A stretch of DNA of 64,000 nt from Brachionus plicatilis (taxonomy: Eukaryota; Rotifera; Eurotatoria; Ploima; Brachionidae): assembly GCA_010279815.1 (NCBI GenBank), contig QEOQ01000088.1:167071-231070 (forward strand), read 5' to 3'. Shown piece after piece: positions 25,901-36,897 of this stretch. The position numbers and the translations under genes are program-made. The first letter of the stretch is position 1. Each line of letters begins with the position of its first letter. Under the pieces are notes generated by a model that saw only the letters and a program-made list of their open reading frames with translations, made no database searches and had not been told where the DNA came from.

Positions 25901-28659
25901 TGGTCAAAAAGCGCTCATACTCGTACACATACATGCGTAAAAAATATCCAATTATTATGTCGGTAAGTAACTTTTAAGTTTTAGTTTTGAAAAAAAATAA
26001 TTAATTAAGTTGTTTTTTAGATGCATGGAGTGCCTCAGCATTTTGGACTTTTTTACACTATGGGTATAGGCCTAGTCATGGAAGGAATACTCAGCGCAGC
26101 CTACCATGTATGTCCGAGCTTTAACAATTTTCAATTTGATACCAGTTTTATGTACATCACTGGAGTTGTGTCCACGATTAAGTTGTACCAATGCCGTCAT
26201 CCAGACATCCATCCAAGTTCGCAAAAAGTCTTTTTGTTCCTAGCTCTATGCATTTTACTCAATGTTGTTGGTGTTTTTTATGGCAAAGTTAATGCATGGT
26301 TCGTGATTGGTTACACCATTGGTCACGTTGGGTTCTTTTTCATTTTGAGTATAGTTATCTATTACATGAAGCAGCCAAAACTTGGTAATTTATCAATTTC
26401 TTTTTTTAATTTTTTAATTCTTTTATTTAGGAATTTATTAAAGCAATCTTTTACAAAATATGCTGGGTGGCTTTTTTTTTAAAATAAGATCAGTTTTTCA
26501 ATTAGTTTTTAAAAAATTCATCCGATTTTAATTCATTTTTAAACTTCATCAGGTCCAAGTCATGACTTGGAAAATATTGGTGAAATTTTTTAGGAAATTT
26601 TTTTTTAGATTTTAAGCATTGGGAATACATTTTTAATCAATGTTTAAAAAAATGTAGGATTTAAATTTTTAATAACTTAATAGAATCGTGTTTCTAATTT
26701 TCGAGCGCTTTAAAATTAAAGTTTTTTAATAAGATGAAGCATATACGCTTGAGTTTCTGTGGAAAAATTGGGTCTGGTAATTTTATGACAGTTCATAAAA
26801 TTTGATTATAAAAAAACGCTCTTTTATTTTAAGAACAATTTACTTAGAAAATTTTGATGTAAATTTTGAGAAAATTTTTTTTTAAACTGAATTTTGAGTT
26901 GTTCTTAAAAATGAATAATATATTATATATTTAATTTTGCTAACCTTCTCTAAATAAAAATAATTTTTTCATATTCAAAATATTTTAATTTATAATTCAT
27001 GGATTTTAAAGAAATTAAAGCTCTTGATCCCTTAAATCTACTTATCTATTTGATGAAAATTGGCGAGCTGATCTCGCAAAGCAATTGGCATAAATGTCTG
27101 ACCGAATGTAGGCTTCACAATCGATCAACTCTCCCTGAAAAATATGCATTGAGATATACAAAATGCTCAAAATATTTTACTGCTAGTAGTAGATCTTTTT
27201 TTGAAAAATTCAAATTTTTTTTTCAATTTTTTTTTCAATTTCGAGAACAATCACTTTTTTAGACTAAAAAAGAGAATTTTAAATAAATTTGCCGCATCAA
27301 AAATTAAAGAGACAATTAAATTAAAAAATTTTATTTAATTATTTCGATTTAATACTAAAAGTCGATTTGTAGCTCGACATTATTTATGTCAAAAATCATT
27401 TCTAAAAATATTTAAATTTAAAAAAAATAATTAAGCATTCAAAATTTTGTTTTTTTTCGTTCTATTAGCACATTTTTCACTGTATTCAATGTTTTTTTGT
27501 TTATAAAATCTTTACCACGAAATGCTTTTTTTTTTCCTTTTTAATTTTCCAAATAATTTTTTTTTTGCATTTTGAAGCGAAATTGATTGAAACGCAGATC
27601 TGTATTTAAGTTAAAAATAAATGAATAGTAAAAATTAAAAGAGGAAAAAAAGTAAAAAAAATTTAATTGAAATTTAATAAATTGTAAAAATGTGACACAT
27701 TAAAGCATTCATTAGCAAGGTAATTTATTGTCAAGAAATTCAATTAAATAAAGCAAAGTTAATAAAATTAAAATCACTTAATTCAAGAATCTAAAAATTT
27801 AACAAAAAAAGCTAATATTTAAAAATTATTAGAGAAAAAAAGAATTTAAAATGTGGAAAAAATTTTCTTTAAACTTCAGGATGTAAAATTTTATTTCAAA
27901 TATTTTTGCTTTCATTAAAAAAATTTTAATATCTGAAAATAAAATTTTTTATATAAAATTTTTCAATTTTTATTTAATGTATTTATTTCCAAGGTATGTC
28001 AACATTCAAAACAATGGCTCAAAAATTTAAACAAGATAAAAATTTATCACAGCCAGTTCACATAGACCGTCTAATAATGCTTATTATAGCCAACATATTC
28101 AACGTTGGAGTGTAAGACAAAATACTTCCCTTAAATGAATTTATTTAAATTTATTTTCTTGAAGAGCAATCTATGCCAATTTGGTGCCAATGCAATTTTC
28201 AGCCTATTTAATTCTTGTTTTATTAGGAAATTTTAACATTTATTTTTTAATGTATCTAATAAACAAAGTAATTTTTTTGCAGTCTATATTTTTAAAATAC
28301 CTGTCATATTTTTTTAAGGTGATAAAACGTGAACAATTTCATGTGATCACAGTTTTAAATTTAATAATTGCGACAATAGCTTGGATCGCTGCTATGTATT
28401 TTTATAACATCGAGATAAAACAATGGGAGAAAAAGCCCGCTGAGTCCAGAGAGTCGAACAAAGCCTGCATTCTGCTAAACGTCTAGTAAGAAAATTTTGT
28501 TCCCTCGACTTCTACTAATGTCTAATTTAACTCATTAGTGATCACCACGACGCTTGGCATTTTCTATCAGCCTTGAGCATGTTCATGACTTTTGTGGTCA
28601 TTTTGACTCTTGACGATGGAATCATATCCAAAAAACGCAACGAAATATCAGTGTTCTAG
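19952..28659 (+). CDS. SID-1/SIDT-family transmembrane RNA channel
   Basis: I reconstruct 13 exons: 19952-19984, 22152-22289, 22341-22835, 22897-23041, 23090-23215, 23262-23600, 25484-25707, 25765-25962, 26021-26384, 27994-28111, 28165-28267, 28319-28485 and 28539-28659. All junctions are GT-AG, all phases agree, and the product is about 856 aa, the usual SIDT length. It starts with a signal-peptide-like MKFLYSLPLIL. The ectodomain carries VIRQEKGLVSLQLP and VSVQRMMCPVFDLKHTIDF. The multi-pass region includes PQHFGLFYTMG, ILSAAYHVCP, FQFDTSFMYI and QWEKKPAESRE, and the C-terminus DHHDAWHFLSA...ISVF matches the family end. The Ser, Asp and His of the CREST-superfamily metal site are present. 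SID-1 proteins import or transport dsRNA, and vertebrate SIDT2 is lysosomal. The first exon (33 bp, 2.2 kb away) is the least certain part. The 51-bp intron at 28268-28318 is in frame and could be retained. Confidence 0.92.
20969..21321. mobile_element. MITE copy 1 in SID-1 intron 1, 9-bp target duplication
   Basis: The ends GGTATTGTGAATTTC and ...GAAATTCACAAAACC are inverted repeats that extend over about 150 bp per arm. The direct repeat TCATTTTCT flanks the element at 20960-20968 and 21322-21330. The arms include AATTGAACAAAAATTCTTC and CTTTGTTGCAC-type motifs shared with the copy at 29474-29819. A 9-bp target duplication with long TIRs suggests the Mutator (MULE) superfamily. The open frame across its left half is compositional. 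Confidence 0.85.
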
Positions 28660-28985
28660 TTACCTCAGATAATGACTCGGCTCATGCCACCAATTTCGAT
28701 GTTTAATTATTTTTATTAGAATTTTTTTCTCAAGTTAGAACTATTTTAAACCGGTAAATAAGAGACATGTACATTTAAGAGCTTTGCCTGCAGAGATACG
28801 GTCAGCAAGAACAACTCTAGGTTTTAGTCAATTAAATGAATAAAAAAATTTTTTTTTCAAAAATTTTTTCTCTACATTAATAAATATTTTTAAATTGTTT
28901 TTTATTTAAAAGAAAAATGTTTAAATGATGCAATTTACATGGTATCTTGGACCAAAAAATTAGCTAATTAAATTTGTGCTTTTAG

Positions 28986-31178
28986 ATGGTTAGTCTGGAA
29001 AATACTCGCAATCCCAAGGGAGGCTTTTCGTTCGATCAAATTGTTAATTCGAACGATGACTTTGCCGAACAGGCCCAGATTAGTTTTTCTAATACGAATG
29101 ACAATATTCCACTCTCTTCAGAACTAGAGCCTAGTTTTAAGCAAATAAAAACCACATTCCTAATATTAGCACAAATATTTTTGAGTGTACTGTTCATATC
29201 TAGTCTTTTTTTGGTACCTTTTTTATGTGATAAAAACAGTGATTTGTGTCCAGTATTTGAGCCTTTTGACATTTTGTTATTTGTGCATGCCATTTTTTGG
29301 ATAATGTTTTATGTGTTTGACAGAGTGTACCATTTTCACCACATGAAGTCGAGACGAAATGGATACCTCGCATTCTATAGAAATACTAGACTTGTTCGGT
29401 CTCTTCCGCTTATAGTCATTTCGGCAGGTAAGTTCTGAAAACATCTTTAAATACTTAAATCATTAAGAAAAATGGTATTGTGAAATTCAAATACAAATTG
29501 AACATAAATTCTTCCTTTTTTGATGAATTAAAATTTAAGTTAATAAAATATACTTGAAAAAATACACCTTTATTATCTAAAATAAAATCGTTATTTTCTT
29601 TTTTTTTAGTAAATTAAACCAATAATTAATTTAAATCTTATTGATATTTAATTTTTTGTTTTATTAAATCACGAGATAAATTATTTTAGATATTAATGGT
29701 GCAACAAAGTATGTTGCACTTTGTTGCAGTATTTTTTTTGGTATATTTTATTACTTTAATTTTAATTCATCAAAAAAGGAAGAATTTTTATTCAATTTGT
29801 ATTTGAATTTCACAATACCAAGAAAAATTTATTTAAAAATTTTTTATAGAAAAAAAAAATTTAAAACTGATTGAAATTACGGCATTTTTTTAAAAGGCAA
29901 ACCATTTTAAGAACAACTCATGATCATCTTCTTTTTCGCTTTTAATTCAAAGAATATTGTAGAAATATCAAGTCGCTTTAATTTATTTTTATATTTAAAA
30001 TATGAAGTTGTGAAAAAAATTCTGAATTAATTTTGTAATAAAAAAATAAGTAATATACTTAATTTTTAATTAAATAAAATAAGTTTATTACTTTATACAA
30101 AAAATAAGCGTTGAATGTTGAATTACTCAATTAACTACAAAAACTGTGGTTCATTTCCCAACGAGAGTAAAAATGGAAATATTTTTTTAGCAAAAAGCCA
30201 TAAAATTTTGGATTATGTAGTAAATTGTTTTCAAATTATTTTCATACCTCTTAACAGCTTAATTAAGCCATTTTTATTAAATTTTAAAAAATTTTTATTT
30301 TTTTTGTATCTTTTTTTTCAAATTAATTTTTCGCTTTTTGGCGTTTTAATTCGTTAAAAAAATAGACAAATAATTATAATACTAAAATTTTCTTTCAAAA
30401 GGTAATTTTTTTTGTAGATTTTATTCAATCAAGATTTAAGCTTATTTAATTTTAACTAAAAAAGAAGCACAATTTTGCACTTGATTTTTCTTTTACTTTT
30501 TTATTTTTTTCAAAATTTGCTTTCGGTTTTATTAAATCTTTCTTTTGACTTTTTGATTTAAATAAACGAAATAAATTTTCACTTTACCTTTTAAAGCAAA
30601 TTTTTCACACATAAACTTTTATTTTCCATTCAATTTAAAAAAAAATTCTCAAAGCTTTTTTTTTTCGAAAAAAGATTTTTTTTTATTTTTAAAGTAAAAA
30701 TTGAAATTTAAATTAAAAAAAATAAATTTTTAAACTAAAAAGGAAATGCAATAATGGTTGTTCTACTAAGAGTGTTTAACAAATATTGTCCAGAATCGTG
30801 TACCAATTCCCATTTGACTGCTCTGGATTTTTTTCAAATATTTTCCAGTGTTGAATTCGGACTGATTGTTCTAATTCTTGTTCACTACTCAAGTATTAAT
30901 TTTTTTCATTAGAATTAAAATGAATTTGTCTAACAACTTTTCAAGTTTTGACTTTGAAGTTCAATAAATTGAGAAAAATGCCGGACATTAACCAAGAACT
31001 AGAGAGACCCTTTTTCTCACCGTCCCAAATCAAAGATCTTGGCTACAAAGATAAAAGTTATTTAAGCACAATTCTCGAAAATCAGGCAGACATGCTTCGT
31101 TATTTGCAGGAAAAGAATGAAACTTTAACCCAAAAGCTGTATCAACAAAACCAAAAAGTCTTGCCAAACATTAACTAA
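28986..31178 (+). CDS. TMEM192: TMEM192 homologue, lysosomal membrane protein
   Basis: Exons 28986-29427, 30743-30892 and 30946-31178 join in phase to about 274 aa, the length of human TMEM192 (271). The N-terminal cytosolic segment is followed by helix FLILAQIFLSVLFISSLFLV, then a loop with CDKNSDLC, then helices and the family signature HFHHMKSRRNGYLAFYR-x-TR. Exon 2 opens GNAIMVVLLRVF and supplies the last membrane helix. The C-terminus has an ILENQADMLRYLQEKNETL coiled segment equivalent to the family's EYLKRHN region. TMEM192 is a homodimeric late endosome/lysosome membrane protein of poorly known function. The ATG sits directly after TTTTAG, a possible (trans-)splice acceptor, 326 bp after the SID-1 stop. 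The first intron carries a MITE. Confidence 0.85.
29474..29819. mobile_element. MITE copy 2 in TMEM192 intron 1, 9-bp target duplication
   Basis: This 346-bp element begins GGTATTGTGAAATTC and ends GAATTTCACAATACC, with arms of about 140 bp. AAGAAAAAT is duplicated at 29465-29473 and 29820-29828. It belongs to the same family as 20969-21321. Its centre has a GGTGCAACAAAGTATGTTGC motif that is itself nearly palindromic. Confidence 0.9.
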
Positions 31179-33065
31179 GTGAAGTAATTTTTTGTAAATA
31201 AGTTATTTTACTTAAAATGTTCTATTGTTATTTTTATACAACTTGTTTTTTTTGTAAACCCAAACAACTTAGTAAAATATTTATCAAAATAAAGCATTTA
31301 ATAACCCAAAATAATTAATTTTTTTTATTTTTTCTTAAATTAAATTAAACACAAAATAATTTTTAATTAAATAAATCTCTCGGAAAAAATTTCGGTCAAA
31401 TCTAAAAAAATTATATTATAAATTCCTGCCTACAATGTTTATTTAATCAACAAATGACCTCAGCAGCAAATCTTCAGTAAGAACTTTAATTAAGAAGGCA
31501 TATTCATTGCTTGCTAAATTCAAAAAAAATTTTCTATTGATTTAAAAAAAACAAATAATCTGATAGAATTCAAGTAATTAAATCAAATAAATTTGGTTAA
31601 AAAACTCTAATCGGATCAATATTTATGAATTATAATATTTATTGTTGTAAATTTTTCAAAATCAAAGAAAACAGTTCTATGCGATTCAGTACTTTTAGAA
31701 GAATCTTGATTTTTTATCAGATCAAGCCATTTTGTCGTGGATAGATAATGATATTGCGACCAACAAACTCAAAAAAAAACTTTCTTAAATAAATCAATTT
31801 ATCAATATAAAGAACATTATTGATTTTTTGCTTGATTAATCAGAGCTTTTATAAATTTAAAATTAATTTTAATTTATCAATTTATTTTTTTTCAAGTATG
31901 TATCTTTATCTGTATCGCGCATTTGAAAAAAAATTTAAAAAAATATATATTAAATCAAACAATCAAGAAGTTTAAAAAGGATTTCAAAAGAGACAATTTT
32001 TACATCAAGGATTAATTAATTAGTTAAATTTAAATGTATAATGACTAACTATTTAAAGGGAGATTCCTATACACACTTTTACTCCTATTTAATTTGATAT
32101 AAATTTTGTGAATTTTTTTACATATTTATTTAAGAATTTTTATTTAAAATTTTATTTTACCTGCTAGGTTAAACTAACATATCATACTAAAAATAAAACG
32201 CATGATGGTTTAAATAACAGCTTGATTTCGAATCAAGCTGTTATTTAAGCATCATGAAAAAAGATGTCTTAACTTAAGACTTCCTTTTTCACCTGCTTTA
32301 CCAGAACTCTCTTGGCTAGTGTTGCATGATTCCTTTATTTCTAGTATTTAAATTGAAAATTGATAGCAGAAAAATTTGAATTATTAAACTTAAAATAATA
32401 AATATACGAGTTAATATATGAAAACAAAAATTAATCAAAAAAATTATTCAAAAAAAATTTAAATAAAAAAATCATAAAATAAATTGAGTTTCGATTCGAT
32501 TTGGAACTAAAATTATGCCAAATTTTTAATCTTTAATCTAAAACAAAATATTAAAAATGCCAAATCTTAAGTTCTGAAGGACCAAAACATGTTCCGTAAA
32601 TTTTAGCAACTGATACATCCTTTATACCACCAGTAAACTGATTCTACAAAACTCTAAATATCTAACTTTAATGTCACGGGATTCATTGTGACAGATTTAA
32701 TCGGAATAGGAAAACTTTTTAATTTATCAAAAATATTTATTTATTTGAAAAAACAAAAATTGTCTAAAAATAAATTTTTATAAATTTCGAAAAAAAAATT
32801 AAAGATTGGTATAAATATTTTAAAAAAATCAAATTAAATTAAAAATTTTTGAAAAGCTAAAAAAAAATTAATTGCAGATTATCAGAATCAGACTTGTGCA
32901 AGAATTTAAAAATGTTATTAAAAGTCAGATGATTTTACTTTGACTTTATGCTTTTTGAACAACTCTGATCAAAATAGAATACTTGATAATTTTATATATT
33001 GCAAAAATTGCTTAGAGTTTCATTTAAATTGAATTAAAAAAATTTTATAGTTTCATGTAAATCTT
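31179..33065. other. Convergent intergenic region
   Basis: This lies between the 3' ends of TMEM192 (+) and the astacin gene (-). AATAAAGC at about 31289 is a probable poly(A) signal for TMEM192. Apart from the hairpin at 32201-32256, nothing is recognised. Confidence 0.5.
32201..32256. repeat. Long perfect hairpin, 18-bp stem plus outer pairing
   Basis: TTAAATAACAGCTTGATT and its exact reverse complement surround a TCG loop, and CATGATG/CATGAT sequences pair again outside two unpaired bases. The total is about 56 bp, between two convergent genes. Confidence 0.85.
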
Positions 33066-34398
33066 TTAGCATACTTTGCATGTTTTGGAACACGGATGTG
33101 GTGATAGATTTTTCAGATAGCTACAAAAGTTTGCCAAAAAAGCGCAGCTGAATGACGAATCAACACAATTTTGGGGACGAGTTGTCAAATTTGAATCACA
33201 TCTGTTACAAGTTTTCTTACAAGCAGTGTAAAATTCCATGTCTCCCACAAAAACCCCCTGCCAGTTGCAGTAAAAAGAATTACGTTTGCAAAAAGAATCA
33301 CTGACCAAATTCTGACAACCACTTGTACCTGTTGTTGTCTTTCTTGTAGTTCGAGTGCTGAAAGGTGTTGTTGAAATGATTTCATTGCTACCCGAACACT
33401 TGTACAGATTTCTTATTTCTTCAATATCAGTCTCAGTTAATTCCGCATTATACCTAATTACTCGAGGTTCTGTTTTAGATAAAATAGTATATTTTTCATC
33501 CTCATTTTGACTGTTCGGATTTATTGAAAATGCATCTGAAGTATAGTGCATTATTGAGTTGACGTCATAGTTGCTATTCAGATCAATATAATTTGTTTCC
33601 TTATAAAAATTTCTCTCCATGCCTTGAATAAAATTTTTAAATTATTAAATAGAAATTTTTAAATTACTTGCCTGTGATTACATTGTTGAAAAAAACTGTA
33701 ATATAATTGTCTCTGTCTGGACGTTGATGTTCATGATTAAATCCTTTAAAAAAGTTAATTTTTTATTGTTGGTTGATGAATGATTTTACCCAATGCATGG
33801 ATTGCTTCATGCGCAGCCACAGATTTGTCAACACAACCAGGAATTTGAAGACTAATGACTTGAGCACCACCGATCATGCCAACCTAAATATTTTTTTTTA
33901 ATATAGAAAAAATCTTTTTTAAATGAATCAAATCATTACATATGAACTGCAGCCTTGGCCATTTTCAACCTGAATATAGTTTATTTCATTAGTACGCTTT
34001 CTAAACACAATACAATCATTGTTGTTTATTCTAGTTGAATCTTCGATCATTTTAAATCCATCCTCTATAGTTCTTATTTGATCAGCTTTATTTAAGAATC
34101 AAACTAAAATTTTATTTAAATGAATTAAATTATATACAATTGAATGAAGATGAAATATTGTAATAGATAACACCATTTGGCCATAGTCTATTCCTTGAAG
34201 CAGCACCCTAAATTATTTTAAAGATTATATAAATAACATTTAAAATAAAGAAAATTTAGCCACTTTAGATAATATGTTTTTTTCACCACAATTATATGGT
34301 ATCTTTTTTGGGTCGAATCCATCTGAAGATTCTAGTTTAAATAATTCTAACCAGCTCATTACTAAAGCGCACTGAATGGTGAAAATCAAAAACTTCAT
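33066..34398 (-). CDS. Astacin-family (M12A) zinc metalloprotease with two ShK domains
   Basis: Six minus-strand exons join in phase to about 357 aa: 34398-34264, 34207-34138, 34085-33940, 33883-33790, 33743-33672 and 33622-33066. MKFLIFTIQCALVMSW is a signal peptide. RLWPNGVIYYNI starts the catalytic domain. HEAIHALGFNHEHQRPDRD carries the astacin zinc site HExxHxxGxxH with the Glu after it, and SIMHYTSDAF is the Met-turn. Two C-terminal six-cysteine ShK (SXC) modules follow: CQNLVSDSF...CNRC and CVDSSFSCA...CKVC. The zymogen pro-region is short, with one Cys that could serve as the switch. The protein is probably secreted; astacins act in digestion, hatching or matrix remodelling. Intron 5 is GC-AG (AG|GCAAGT donor). 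No frameshift or missing catalytic residue was seen. Confidence 0.92.
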
Positions 34399-34705
34399 TT
34401 TAGTTTAAAATCTAGATAGAAAAAATTTGATAAATTTAATTATTAAAATTAATTTATTTATTAGAATTAAAATATTTTTTTGGAATTTAATTTCTAAGTT
34501 TTAAAATTTCAAAAAAATTTTCGATTATTTATAATCCGACAAAAATGAGTCAACTTAGAAAATCACAAAATTATACTGTTTTTTTTTTAAATTAAACATG
34601 ACTTCTCAATTCCTGATGTTTAATAATAAAACTTATTCTGTAAAATTTTAACATTCTTTTTTATAATAATGGAACAATTTTGATTGTTTTTGAAATTTAT
34701 AAGCC
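34399..34705. other. Upstream flank of astacin gene
   Basis: AT-rich, with no recognised element. It would hold the astacin promoter. Confidence 0.4.
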
Positions 34706-35589
34706 TTCTTTTTCAATTTAGAAATTAAAATAAGTTTATGAAAAGAAATTTTCAAAAATTAATCAAAAATAATCATGCTGGATTTTAAAAACATTTTATT
34801 TTTTTTTCTAAAAAAGATCGTCTAAGCTTTGGTACAATATTGTGTTGAGAATTTTTTTTGGCTTATTTTTTTAATTTTTTTTAAGTAAGCAAGTAAGCAT
34901 GATTCTTTTTTGTTTAAGTTGTGGTTGGTGATGTAAATGTTGGTTGGAATGATTCAGATATTTAAGAGTCACCTGTAGAGTTAGACATTTTAGATTTTTT
35001 TAATTTCAACATCAATCTTAATAATATTCTGATCGATTTTTAACCATTCGGGCCAGATTTGTTTCTTAGCATGTTTGGTTTTTGAAGCTTGATTTAATTA
35101 AATCATAATAAATAAATAATTAAAATTTGCTTATTTTAAGCTCAAAAAATTTAAGATCAAAGTAAAATTTTGAGCCCATTTTCAAATTTTGTACAAGCTA
35201 AGTCCAATTTTTTCAAAAATTTAATTTATTTCAAAAAAAATTAATTGATCTATTAGATTTTATAAAGGTCTTTAAAATTTTATTTTAAATAATATTTAAA
35301 ATAGATTATGATCTGATTTTATTAAAAAAATATTTAAAAATAAAAAACAAGTTACATTAAATGCAATACTAAAAATAATGAGCGAAAGTGAGGTATCAAC
35401 TACTGTATGTTGCAAAAAAATTAGAAATTATTTTTTTGTTAACAAAATAATCGTTTTTACGCGTATAAATAGTCGGGAAAATAAAAAAAGTGTTTTTTTT
35501 CTAAAACCTAAAACCAAAAAAAAATCATAAAAAAAACACCAATAGAAAAAATTTATTAAATTAAGGGTGTAAGGTTTTTTCTAATCTCT

Positions 35590-35695
35590 CTAAAAATGTA
35601 AATTTCATCACAAAAAGTTAACTTCCGAGGACTACCAGGACGACTTCGTTCAGACACAGTACCAGTCTCTGAATATCGTTTTTTAGTTCTCATTT
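35590..35695 (-). pseudogene. Tc1-like transposase N-terminal fossil (copy A)
   Basis: The minus strand encodes MRTKKRYS, then TGTVSERSRPGSPRKL, then a CDE...REIRKNLT segment: the RPxSGRPRKLT linker between the two helix-turn-helix parts of the Tc1/mariner DNA-binding domain. The frame then degenerates and no DDE catalytic domain follows. Copy B has the same fossil at 56960-57085. Confidence 0.65.
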
Positions 35696-36148
35696 TGCTT
35701 TTTATCTACACTTTTTAACAGACCCACGATCTGCCATTTTAGTGGGCTAGACGCACTTTTTTACCAATTTTCTGGCAAAAAAAAGATACATGTTATTTTG
35801 AATGGACATTAGGAGATAGAGAGTATTTAAATTAAGCAGTTTAAGAGCACAATTTACTCGAGATTAGAAAATATGAAAGAATTAATTATAAAGGTGTGAA
35901 AAAAGATTGTTATAATTGTTTAATCTTTTGAGTCATCCGAATTTTTGAACCGACTTTTATTTTTTAATTTTTATAGGAAGTTAGAGAGAATAGTGTTTTT
36001 AATTTTTTCTTTTGCACTCAATTTTTTATTAAATACAATAAATAAACAATTTAAAATAAAATAAATAATTAATTTCTAAATTTTTGTTAGATACTGTATT
36101 TCTTCTTAAAATATTCAGATAATCAGCATCATAATTTATATTTCTATT

Positions 36149-36897
36149 GAGATAACAATTAAACTAAATATAAATTATTTTTTCCTAAATAGAAATAGTT
36201 TTTTTTTAAATAGTTTATTATTAGATTTGAATAAAAATATTTTTATATAAATAAAAAAGTTCCTGCCTAAATATGCTTTATTTCCTAGTATAAGAAAAAG
36301 ATTTTTGACTAAATAAAAAAATACTCTTTTAAATAATTTTGTTTTTTGCTAAATATATTTAGCTCTTTTTTAAAGGACCATTATTTGATTTTGGTGGTCT
36401 TCCTCTTTTCTTTAACTGTACAAATTCACGATCACCTTCATCAAATTCTTTATTGGTCAACTTGCAAAACGCTATGTAATGCTTACAAATTCCAAACACC
36501 AAGAAATATATGCAAGTACAATACCTCGGTTCAGAATAGTTATCAATTTCGTCCAGTTTCAAATTATTCTCCAAATAAATTCCTGACTCTAAGTTACTTG
36601 AAGCTTGACTACAAGCAGATGAATTTGATGAATCGTCATATTCCATTTTTAAGCTTAATTTTAATAATTTATTAATTTTCAAATTATTTTTATTTAGAAA
36701 AAAACAAAACTGTTTGTAAAAGTTTTTTTTTATTTATAGAGAAAATTATTTTATTTAGGAGAGTTAAAAGTTGTTTGAGAAAAAAATTATTTTATTTAAA
36801 ATAGAATTAAATTGTTTATATTAAGTAATTTTTTTTGTATAAAAAAATTATATCTATTTAGGAAAAAAGTATTTTTATTTAAGATAATTACACTGCC
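36149..36897 (-). mobile_element. MULE-like DNA transposon insertion with SWIM ORF
   Basis: The 749-bp insert is flanked by ATTTCTATT at 36140-36148 and 36898-36906. The matching position in copy B (about 57550) has a single ATTTCTATT and no insert, so the borders are defined by an empty site. The ends are imperfect inverted repeats; both arms contain TTTTTTCCTAAATAGA. CTAAATA-like subterminal motifs recur many times. The 9-bp duplication and SWIM-finger ORF point to the Mutator/MULE superfamily, internally deleted because the DDE catalytic domain is missing. Confidence 0.85.
36359..36646 (-). CDS. SWIM zinc-finger ORF of the MULE-like element
   Basis: ATG at 36646 (open upstream to 36682 without another ATG). 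It reads MEYDDSSNSSACSQA..., then EPRYCTCIYFLVFGICKHYI, then a basic tail KKRGRPPKSNNGPLKKS ending in a stop at 36359. The CxCx(n)CxH spacing is the SWIM zinc finger, which lies C-terminal in MULE transposases. GRPPKS is an AT-hook-like motif. At about 95 residues it is only the C-terminal part of a transposase. Confidence 0.75.
   Translation of the reverse strand: MEYDDSSNSSACSQASSNLESGIYLENNLKLDEIDNYSEPRYCTCIYFLVFGICKHYIAFCKLTNKEFDEGDREFVQLKKRGRPPKSNNGPLKKS

Noticed and set aside
26999..27262. 87-codon ORF inside the SID-1 intron between exons 9 and 10
   Set aside because: It has some protein-like composition (DPLNLLIYLMKIGELISQ), but exons 9 and 10 join in phase without it and it matches no SID-1 region. 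It is possibly an old repeat-derived frame.
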